Source: Batkoa obscura
Lineage: Eukaryota; Entomophthoromycota; Entomophthoromycetes; Entomophthorales; Batkoaceae
NCBI GenBank assembly: GCA_030770535.1
Contig: JASVEC010000225.1
Coordinates: 1 to 29,329, forward strand
DNA: 29,329 nt
Direction of reading: 5' to 3'
Shown here: positions 10,097 through 17,623 of the stretch, one piece after another
Numbering within the stretch: the first letter of the stretch is position 1
How the letters are laid out: every line of letters begins with the position of its first letter
Position numbers and translations under genes: made by a program
Notes under the pieces: model-generated
The model's input: only the letters and a program-made list of their open reading frames with translations
Told to the model about the DNA's origin: nothing
Database searches by the model: none

Positions 10097-10996
10097 TTAA
10101 TAAAACCAAGCCATTTGAGGAAGTATAGCATGTCGATTTTTAACAATATGTTTATATTTGGGCATATTTTCAAAATACCAATGATGATTAGAATAAGCGG
10201 TAATGATAAGATTCAGAACTACTAATAGCGAGATGAAGATTAAGTTTAAAGACTTAAATTGGTCCATTAATAAAAAAGAAAGATAGATTAGTAACTCATG
10301 ATAATAATGGGGGTTACTACAATATTTGAAATAAGAAGTTAATGGTAAGGAATATTTTTCTTTAATATCATTATTTCGTAAGTTAGCTAGATCAACGTGG
10401 CAGTTGAATTGATGATAACTTGAATAAAAAAATAAGGCGATGGAAAAATAAAAGGTAACATCCGTAGTTAATGAGGTATGATTTTGTTTATAGATAGCAT
10501 AGCTTAATACAGCATTAAAATTTAATAATAAACTTAAATTAAAGTAATAGTAGATGCCTAGTAATAAAATCAACACATTCATTTTTGAATTGGCTGAAAA
10601 CTGGTGAATCTTTATCGTTTCATAATACCTTCTAAAACCTTGAAATTGTAATAACAAAGGTAAATAAATAGCATGTTCTGAAATGGTATTTGTATTATAA
10701 TACTTGGAATAATAGTTTATATCCAAGTTGTATTCAATTAACAATTGATTTTTATAAAAAAAATTGAAGCTGACAAAAAGTAAATTGGTAACTATTAAAA
10801 ATAAATAAAAACAATTAAACTTTTTTTTAGATATTGTTAACCAACTACTTTTCATTCTATTATCTTTGTTTCGTCCATAGTGAATAATATTTTGTTTTAT
10901 AAATTGATTTTGATTTAATATTAATAATAAAATTATACATAAAATTATTCCTTTTTGATTAATTTCTAAGATTGAATGGATTACACTTAACATCAT
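10097..10996 (-). CDS. DFG10: Polyprenol/polyprenal reductase (DFG10/SRD5A3 family)
   Basis: A single-exon 299-aa membrane protein. The family saturates the alpha-isoprene unit of the polyprenyl precursor in the ER, a step in making dolichol for N-glycosylation (in recent work the SRD5A3 substrate is polyprenal). Family motifs are clear: QGFRRYYET at residues 119-127 (the QxxRRxYE box), HQFNCHVDLANLR at 195-207 and FKYCSNPHYYHELLIYLS at 223-240. The C-terminus HHWYFENMPKYKHIVKNRH, then AILP, matches the NADPH-side end of steroid 5-alpha-reductase domains. Several hydrophobic segments are visible (about 17-28, 62-80, 139-165, 180-192, 234-268). Length lies between yeast Dfg10 (about 253) and human SRD5A3 (318). 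Of the two adjacent start codons the first was taken. Confidence 0.9.
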   Translation of the reverse strand: MMLSVIHSILEINQKGIILCIILLLILNQNQFIKQNIIHYGRNKDNRMKSSWLTISKKKFNCFYLFLIVTNLLFVSFNFFYKNQLLIEYNLDINYYSKYYNTNTISEHAIYLPLLLQFQGFRRYYETIKIHQFSANSKMNVLILLLGIYYYFNLSLLLNFNAVLSYAIYKQNHTSLTTDVTFYFSIALFFYSSYHQFNCHVDLANLRNNDIKEKYSLPLTSYFKYCSNPHYYHELLIYLSFLLMDQFKSLNLIFISLLVVLNLIITAYSNHHWYFENMPKYKHIVKNRHAILPQMAWFY

Positions 10997-11625
10997 TTGA
11001 GATTATTAAGACTTATTAAATTGAAACTTCTCTCGAATTTTTATTTCTATTTTAACCCCTTTTCTACTTGTACTCACTTACTCCTTCAACCTCAAGGCAT
11101 TATTGCAAAAACTTTAAGAATTGAGTGCAAAAATAAGCTTTCAAATAACTAGTTGATGAGAGCTGCCATTGGGTTAAAAGAATGCAAATTTTAGTTATTT
11201 TTGGCTAAAAATTGGTTAACTTTTGATCATTAACTTAAATTGGTATAGCTTTATTAACTATTAATTTAACCGATTAGTAATCCCGCTTTAGGTGGTTGTG
11301 ATACAGTTTTTCCGTATGTCGGTGGTGGTTGAATGTAAATAAAGACGAGATAAAGGAATTGTAATTTGTTTGTTTAAATAATATTATGAGAGTTTTGTCT
11401 TTGTGAATATATATGTTTTTTGTCATTGTTTTGTTTTTTTCTCTTTATTAAAATTAACTTTAAACTAATATTACCAATTAATTAAGAAAGCCCATCATTG
11501 TTAATATTTTAATTCAATTAAAATGAAGCTTAAAAAAATTAATGAAAGCCTTAAAAGAATGAAAAATCATTAAAATAAAATAACTTATTTCTTTTAAATT
11601 TAAATATAAAATTATCAACTACAAA
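10997..11625. promoter_or_regulatory. Divergent promoter region (reductase / PH-like gene)
   Basis: 629 bp separate the start codons of two divergent genes, so both promoters lie here. Higher-GC patches at about 11050-11170 and 11280-11330 contrast with AT-rich flanks. A pyrimidine-rich CCCCTTTTCTACTTGTACTC lies near 11056. No specific transcription-factor site could be named with confidence. Confidence 0.35.
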
Positions 11626-12162
11626 ATGGAAAAAATGCTACAATTAAAAGAAACTATGCATAAAAATTATAATCGAATTGATGAAGATGAAGTAGAATTA
11701 ACTTCTTTAATTGAAAAAGGAAGAGAATCAAGAACAGAAGATTATTTTGAGTCTGCAGGCCATAGTAGCAATCTACGTCTAGAAAGACGAGGTAGTCAAT
11801 TATTATCCAATGGTTTATCCCTGACTAGCATTCTATATAGTGATCAGTTTCTGACTTTATATCCCACTAAAATTGAAGTCAAGCATTATTATTTCCCATT
11901 AGGAAAATCTAAGTTCATTGATATAGTTGATATAGTATCCCTATCTACTCCAGAAGTGATGAATTTACCTTGGTGGGATTATATGAATTGGGGAAGAGGA
12001 TACAATTCAATTTGGTGGGCTAAAGATAATGAACGTGGTTTAGAAAAAAAGTTCCAAGCGATTATTATTAAACAAAGAGGAGAGAATACATTGAAAGCAT
12101 TTTCAACTGAAAATAGAGTTAGAGTCATGGATATTTTAAAGGAAAGGTTGATGCTTTGTTAA
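11626..12162 (+). CDS. Uncharacterised 178-aa protein with a PH-like fold signature
   Basis: Single exon, starting at the first ATG after an AT-rich leader. The first 60 residues are charged and look disordered. From about residue 65 to the end the pattern is beta-rich and ends in a helix (STENRVRVMDILKERLML), the layout of a small PH-like domain. Distinctive residues are TKIEVKHYYFPLG (81-93), the aromatic block LPWWDYMNWG (114-123) and IWWAKDNERG (129-138). I have a weak memory of uncharacterised fungal and protist proteins with a similar Trp-rich block followed by a Trp-Asp-Arg motif, but no function is assigned. No signal peptide or membrane segment is seen. A cytosolic membrane- or protein-binding module is only an inference. 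Confidence 0.7.
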   Translation: MEKMLQLKETMHKNYNRIDEDEVELTSLIEKGRESRTEDYFESAGHSSNLRLERRGSQLLSNGLSLTSILYSDQFLTLYPTKIEVKHYYFPLGKSKFIDIVDIVSLSTPEVMNLPWWDYMNWGRGYNSIWWAKDNERGLEKKFQAIIIKQRGENTLKAFSTENRVRVMDILKERLMLC

Positions 12163-12771
12163 ATTTTAAAAAGTAGTGGAGAGGTACCAACTAGGGGATA
12201 AGCTTGAAGTGGATGAACTGGTTTTATTTGGATTGTCTTATTTTATTATCCTAAATAAACTTTTTTTAAGTTATTATACTGTTAAGGAGGTTGAATGAAT
12301 TGCTTAAAACTTGAATTGGAAGGTAAAATAAATTCAAGATAGATTCGTTTTTAGAAATCTAGTTTAATGAAGGAGAGCTCAATCTCTACTATTAATGTTT
12401 TTTGGTAAATACTTAATAATGCTTGAATAGATTACTGTATTTTAGTACAACAAAATGACAAGATAACGTGCATTTAGAATCTACACATTGCAAGTAAAGT
12501 AATTTAATATCAAACATATAATAATGTATATCAACTAAAAAGGAGTTAATATTCTTAAGTTTAAAAAAAGGTCGTATAAGGCTAATAAAGTGATTCATTT
12601 ATTTGATAGATATTATATATTTAATATTGTATTAATGTAGTTTTAAATAAATCGTTTTAATAAATTTAAAAAATGAAATAGAGTTTATAACAAATTTGTT
12701 TAAAAGAAAAACAGGTAGCAATAACCTTATAAACTATAAAAGAAACTTTATGCTTAATTAATATTTAGAAA
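12163..12771. other. AT-rich spacer before the DNA transposon
   Basis: Holds the 3' UTR of the PH-like gene. A short minus-strand frame near 12413-12598 has no supporting features. No repeat of the MITE family is present. Confidence 0.4.
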
Positions 12772-13224
12772 ATGGGGTTGTCTGAATTAGTTTCATTATT
12801 TTATCCAATTTTTGAAAAATTTTGTATTTTAAAAACTTCGCTTAAAATTCTATAAAATCACATCTTTTATTAAAACAAAAGTACCCAAACACAGTTCTAA
12901 ATCATTCTATTATAGCTCATACTGTAAGTTAGTTGAATTTCTACTAGATCTTAAATACATGTTCTTATAAAGCTTAATTGAGAAATATTTACTATCAACT
13001 GCTTTATAACCAACATTGTAGATTTATTATCAAATAAATAAACTATTTTAATGTTATAATTACATTATTAATATATTGCCAAGTTAATAAATAGCTGCAT
13101 GGGAGGGAGTGGTCAGCCCCAAAACTATAATTAACCATCCCTATATAGTACAAGTAATAATAGTTTTTACATATTATTACAGTTACTTGTTCTTTGACTA
13201 TTTATTAACTTAGCTATTAATAAC

Positions 13225-14946
13225 TTAAGTAATCCTAACATTTAACAACCTATTTCTATCATTTAACAATCTATTTCTATCATTCAACAAACTACTTACT
13301 TGCTTAGTAAATATCGAAATTTTTAAATTCTCTGTTATCTTCGTAAGGTAAGCTGGGATCGATCTTTTAATTTTTCTGTTTTCTATAGACTCTATAACTT
13401 TAATTGGGACTATATCGCTTTTTTTTGATGTATCAGATACTGGATAACAATGTAGTTTATTGTTATGTTTAATAAAATGTAAACACTTCTTAATGCCCTG
13501 CATCTCTATTATTCTTTTTGTATTTTTGTTTCTTTTATACTTTTTAAAAATTATATCTGTTTTCCCATTATTAACAGTCGAGTTATTAATTTTATTATGC
13601 TCGCAAATAAAAGCCTCAAATCTTGAAATTAATTGATCGATATCTTCTATTTTACCTAACGCTTCAAAACTACTTTTCCATTTTGAAAGGTTTCCAAAAT
13701 GTCCATCAACTATACTTTTTCCATGATGCTCAGCAAAAAAATTAAGATTAACATTCAAACTACTATTTATTTTATGAATTTCTTTAAACATATAGTGTAG
13801 AAACTCTTGGGATCTAAAATGATTTCCTGTATCTGCCCATATATTGATTTTTGTAAACTTTTTAAATAGAAGCTCTGTAGAGATTAAATCGATTAAACAA
13901 TCTCCTGCATATGCTGAAGCATGATTCAATATTTCAGATAAATAATCAAAGTAAACTTTGCCTATTGTTTTATCATCTTTTAAATATAATACACCAAAGC
14001 CTAATACTGATATAGCTTGTTTATTATAATGATCTAGATTTATTGAATCTGGTCTTGTCCCTATTTCCATATTTTGTTTAAAATCTAAAACTATTATACA
14101 ACTTTTGTTATTTAATTTTTTGATAGTTTCATTAAATGTGTTTTTTTGAGTATTAACACAGAATTTATGTAATTTGTATAATTTTTCTTCTTCGTTGAAA
14201 ATTTCTTGTATCTCTGCTTTGTTTTTTGTTGTATTTATTTTATTTTCAAATAACTTTTTTCTAACTGTATACTGGGTACATATATTACATAGATCCGTTT
14301 TTCTTGCTGGATTTTTGAAATTAGTTGGTATATATTTAAAGAACGTTGACCTAGCTACTGCTTTATCTCTTAGATCATTCAAATATTTACTATATATCAT
14401 TCTTCTACTTTTATTTAATATATATATATTATCTGATGAGTATTTACTATCGTTATTTTTTTTATTAAATCTTGATGAAATAGTTGAATCATTTAGTAAA
14501 TATTGTATGATAGTTTCAATTTGCTCATTAATTTTTTTTGTATTTTTAATAATAGGTTGTAATGTTGATATTTTATTATTATTACTTGTTTCTGAATAAT
14601 CATATTGATTTCTATTTATATTAAACCCAAAACTCTTACATTCATCAAAAGAATATACTGAAGCTATAGTTGATAATAACGCTACTTGCTGACTTTTGTT
14701 TCCTGTTTCCCTTAAAGCACTAATTTTATACATTACTTGATTAAGTTTATTGTTATCGATAGTAAACTTTGATAATATATCTTTTCTTTGTTTTGTTTTA
14801 TTATAAAATTCCATAAACCTTGGGTTGTTATAAGTAGCTCTTAAAATTGATGTAAATGAATTACAATGTTTATATTGTGTACTCCTCCCTATTGTATTGA
14901 AGTTTTCAAAAATTCCATTTCGAAGTTTAGTTATGAAAGTTTGCAT
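13225..14946 (-). CDS. Transposase-like protein, CCHC plus D-D-E/H core
   Basis: A 573-aa intronless reading frame, uninterrupted, inside the terminal inverted repeats. The N-terminal half is Lys/Asn-rich and probably binds DNA. A likely zinc knuckle follows: C220-x2-C223 with H260-x2-C263. The catalytic-like core has CIIVLDFKQNMEIG (D288), INIWADTGNHFRSQE (D372) and NFFAEHHGKSIVDGHFGNL (E406, H407-H408, D414). This order, acidic residue on a beta strand then D-x-G then a late E/H block, is that of RNase-H-like DDE transposases. The HGK-x3-D-x2-FG pattern recalls uncharacterised transposase-like proteins in animal, fungal and large-virus genomes, but I cannot name the superfamily. The last ~20 residues are a short tandem repeat (LLNDRNR units). 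Codon use is AT-rich like the host's. Intactness suggests recent activity. Confidence 0.75.
   Translation of the reverse strand: MQTFITKLRNGIFENFNTIGRSTQYKHCNSFTSILRATYNNPRFMEFYNKTKQRKDILSKFTIDNNKLNQVMYKISALRETGNKSQQVALLSTIASVYSFDECKSFGFNINRNQYDYSETSNNNKISTLQPIIKNTKKINEQIETIIQYLLNDSTISSRFNKKNNDSKYSSDNIYILNKSRRMIYSKYLNDLRDKAVARSTFFKYIPTNFKNPARKTDLCNICTQYTVRKKLFENKINTTKNKAEIQEIFNEEEKLYKLHKFCVNTQKNTFNETIKKLNNKSCIIVLDFKQNMEIGTRPDSINLDHYNKQAISVLGFGVLYLKDDKTIGKVYFDYLSEILNHASAYAGDCLIDLISTELLFKKFTKINIWADTGNHFRSQEFLHYMFKEIHKINSSLNVNLNFFAEHHGKSIVDGHFGNLSKWKSSFEALGKIEDIDQLISRFEAFICEHNKINNSTVNNGKTDIIFKKYKRNKNTKRIIEMQGIKKCLHFIKHNNKLHCYPVSDTSKKSDIVPIKVIESIENRKIKRSIPAYLTKITENLKISIFTKQVSSLLNDRNRLLNDRNRLLNVRIT
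13241..13293 (-). repeat. 21-bp tandem repeat at the transposase 3' end
   Basis: The unit TTTAACAACCTATTTCTATCA is repeated twice with one change and then a partial third copy. It encodes the repeated LLNDRNR heptapeptide just before the stop codon. It is probably a slippage-born extension of the C-terminus. Confidence 0.9.
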
Positions 14947-15258
14947 TTTATTTTTATTTCAACAAAAAATAAAGTCAAATAAAGTCAAATAACTGTGTTT
15001 ATATAATTATGTATTTATATAATTATATAATCATATAGTTATATATTATATATCTGTTAAATATCTAACAGAACTAACATAAAATATATAGTTAGGAAAA
15101 TTAGCTATTTAAGAAAAGGAAACAATTAAAATAAGTTTTAAATAGAGACATTTAATTTTAGGCTTTTTAGATTTAACTGTTATATTGAACACAAACTTGA
15201 AATTTTAAATTTGGATTAGTTTCTAAGTAGATTCTGAAACCAATTAAGACAGCCCCAT

Positions 15259-15855
15259 ATAATCAAAATATAATTCTTAAATATTATTATTATCAAAATA
15301 AACTAATCAAGGAGAATAAATTAATATTAAAACATATAAATATGTGTGATAATATAATAAAATATTTAAACCACTTTGAAGTGTTCAAGTCCAAAGCAAT
15401 AATACTATAACTGAAAAGATGATTAAATGTTTAAATTTAGATATATTAAAGTTATTTATAACTTATAATTTATAATGTTAACATGTTTTTTTAATATGTC
15501 AAATATTATTAAAACTAAACAAGAATCTTAAACACTATGATAACTTAAATTAAATGAAAAATGTGGAATTAATAAATTATGATTATATTTTTATAAACAA
15601 AAATTAAATTAGTATGAAATTAATTAAAAATAATAATATCACTGCTTTAAATACTTTCAGGCTAAGATTCCAACTTGATTGCAATCTTTATAAGTCAACA
15701 ACATTAAAAAAATATTTGACAAAGTGAAGCTAAATAAAATAAGTTTAAATGATAAAGCTTATAATTTATAGAATTGAGCTATGTTTTTATTATTAATCGT
15801 ACTTTTTATATTTATTATAATATGTTATTATAAACTATTAAAAAGTATTATATGG
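15259..15855. other. AT-rich spacer, nothing recognised
   Basis: About 600 bp between the transposon and the second LTR-like copy. No coding pattern, RNA gene or repeat shared with the rest of the window was found. Confidence 0.45.
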
Positions 15856-16315
15856 TGTAAAACCTGATACTCAGTGTTTGGAGTCAAGAACAGCTATTAC
15901 CTAGTTGACTACACTATAGGTTGAAAGGTCTTAGTTTATGTGACTAAGATAGACTTGGATTATGAACAATAGCATGTTATAGGCTACAGAATAAGACAAA
16001 TATAATAGATAATATTAATTTAAGATCTACGTAAAATACTATTAAGAAAACTTAGTGACTTTATTAAATGTGCCAGATATCAGAGAATAACTCAGTTAAA
16101 AACCCTCTAGCTACTGTGTTTTAGAATCTCTTTTACACTCCGACAAATATAGATATCAAAACAAGAGGATAACATTCTTTGAGACGAAGATAGAAATTCT
16201 CATAGCAAATCAAACTAAGAACGTGGGATTAATTTTCTCTAAAATCGGGAACACAACAGCTTAGGCGATTATTATGCTATAATTAATTATGGGACTGACA
16301 AGGCGACATTTCACA
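15856..16315 (-). mobile_element. Solo-LTR-like fossil, copy 2
   Basis: The inverted counterpart of the repeat at 1509-1936, more complete at its far end. Read on the minus strand it starts TGTGAAAT, contains a TATA-like region and an AATAAAG signal in the same order, and ends in TTTTACA. These are LTR-like TG..CA-type ends. No internal coding region accompanies it, and no flanking target duplication could be fixed. Family undetermined; the visible divergence between the two copies suggests age. Confidence 0.55.
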
Positions 16316-16321
16316 ATAATA

Positions 16322-16371
16322 TGGGAATGTATTTTTGCGTTTAAGAATTTTACTAGTAATTTTTCTACCTG
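16322..16371 (-). mobile_element. MITE copy F, half element
   Basis: Begins TGGGAATGTATTTTTGCGTT after a TA and matches the family up to TTTTTCTACC, about half the usual length; the other half is missing. It starts only six bases past the end of LTR-like copy 2. Confidence 0.75.
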
Positions 16372-16623
16372 ATATAAAAAACTTTATTTGCAATTTATTA
16401 AAACATATTATATTGCTAAATTAAAACAAATTATAAAATATTTAGTTTTAAAAAAATCTTTTTATTATTATTTTATTACTTTAATTTAAAGTGAACCATT
16501 ATTAGATTATTAAATAGCTTTTATTTTTATTTGAATTAGCTATCGTTTATATATAGATATATGTTAAGTTTAACATACTAAAAAGCAGTTATTTGTTTTA
16601 TTTGACAAAGTAAAAAATACAAA
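16372..16623. other. AT-rich spacer between MITE copies
   Basis: Nothing recognised apart from the bordering MITEs. Confidence 0.4.
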
Positions 16624-16720
16624 TGGGGATGTATTTTTTTGTTTAAGAACTTTACTAACAACCTTTCCGCTCAAATAGCACTTAAAAAATAGAGAAAGTA
16701 AACTAAAAAAAACATACCCA
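16624..16720 (-). mobile_element. MITE copy G
   Basis: Runs from TGGGGATGTATTTTTTTGTT to AACATACCCA, with ACTAACAACCTTTCCGCTC and the AAATAGCACTTAAAAAATA core. Taking the termini as GGGG..CCC, AAAT precedes and follows the copy, a possible 4-bp target duplication. Confidence 0.85.
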
Positions 16721-17051
16721 AATATTAGAAATAACAAGCTACAAAGATTAAGTCATTTAAAAAACCTTTAAGACTAAAAAAACATAGCTTGAGCTTTTAT
16801 TTTTGAGAATTAAAAAAATTATTAATGCTTGGCTATAAGTATAGAAAAGTTTCAAAATTACATAGTAAATAATTTAATTATTTTAAAGTATTTATACATA
16901 ATTAAAAAAAGAATACAATTTAAAAAAATATGGAAATTTTAAATCCAGATATAATAAAAATAATTATAATTCATAATTCAAAACAGTTAAATAAATTCAT
17001 AAATAAATTAATTTTGACTTTACTAATAATGTTAGTTATTTTAATTAGATA
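16721..17051. other. AT-rich spacer between MITE copies
   Basis: No gene-like structure. A frame starting near 16930 runs into MITE copy H and is not credible as a gene. Confidence 0.4.
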
Positions 17052-17151
17052 TGGGGATGTTTTTTTTGATTTCATTACTTTTCCGTTTTTTAAGCGCTAC
17101 TTGAGTGGAAAGATTGTTAGTAAAATTATTAAACAAAAAAATACATCCCCA
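17052..17151 (+). mobile_element. MITE copy H (best-preserved ends)
   Basis: Begins TGGGGATGTTTTTTTTGATT and ends AAAAATACATCCCCA, with near-perfect short inverted termini and TA (or ATAT) on both sides. The left 35-40 bases (GGGGATGT.., then TTTCATTACTTTTCC) align with the left end of the transposon at 12772 (GGGGTTGT.., then TTTCATTATTTTATCC). Confidence 0.9.
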
Positions 17152-17623
17152 TATTAATAAGTCGATTTAAATGCAACAAATAGTAACCAACCACTTTTTG
17201 TATTTAATGTTAAATAATTGTTTGCTAAAATACTTGAATAAACTAATCTTTTATAGTTTGTTTTAATAGCTTTAATATCGTAAACTACAACAAACTCTAT
17301 ATATTTTAAGATTAAGTTTAGACTATAGTAAAATTACAAATAATAGACAAAAAAATAAAAAATGAGAGATAAAAAGCCAACATGTCTAATAAATGATTGA
17401 AAGAGTTATAGAGCAAAACTAATAAGTTATTGCTGTTAGCTGACTAAAACTATAGATAGTTTGAGTTTTTATATTCTGATAATAATTAAGACATAAATAT
17501 TGTTGGCTGCAAAAACTAAAGGGTTGGGATTCAAAAGTGCAAAGTTACTTCGAATAAAATTTGAAATCTGGAATCTAAAAAAGTAAAGTTAAAAAACCAA
17601 ATAATCATTTTTTTATTTGAAAG
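17152..17623. promoter_or_regulatory. Spacer and putative NUP159 promoter
   Basis: 472 bp of AT-rich sequence before the NUP159 start codon, the last part presumably the promoter. A GC-richer patch lies at about 17505-17580. No defined site recognised. Confidence 0.25.

Larger units (their letters stand above)
12772..15258 (-). mobile_element. 2.49 kb DNA transposon with 24-bp TIRs
   Basis: The left terminus at 12772-12795 begins ATGGGGTTGTCTGAATTAGT. The right terminus at 15235-15258, read on the minus strand, begins ATGGGGCTGTCTTAATTGGT. They match at 21 of 24 positions. Between them lies one intronless transposase-like gene on the minus strand, with about 430 bp of non-coding sequence on one side and 290 bp on the other. 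The flanks (AAAA on the left, TATA on the right) do not give an obvious target duplication. A subterminal G-rich patch (GGGAGGGAGTGGTCAGCCCC at about 13102-13121) may matter for end recognition. The element looks whole, and its ends resemble the ~100 bp MITEs nearby. Confidence 0.82.

Noticed and set aside
12413-12598. 61-codon minus-strand frame in the spacer before the transposon
   Set aside because: Length and composition are within chance for this AT content, and nothing in it resembles a domain.
14174-14599. 141-codon open frame on the plus strand inside the transposase gene
   Set aside because: It is antisense to a strongly supported 573-aa gene, and its Leu/Ile/Phe-rich composition is what the complement of Lys/Asn-rich coding DNA gives.
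16930-17157. 75-codon open frame on the plus strand
   Set aside because: Its second half is MITE copy H, and the first half is AT-rich spacer with Ile/Asn/Lys bias; no domain or splice evidence.
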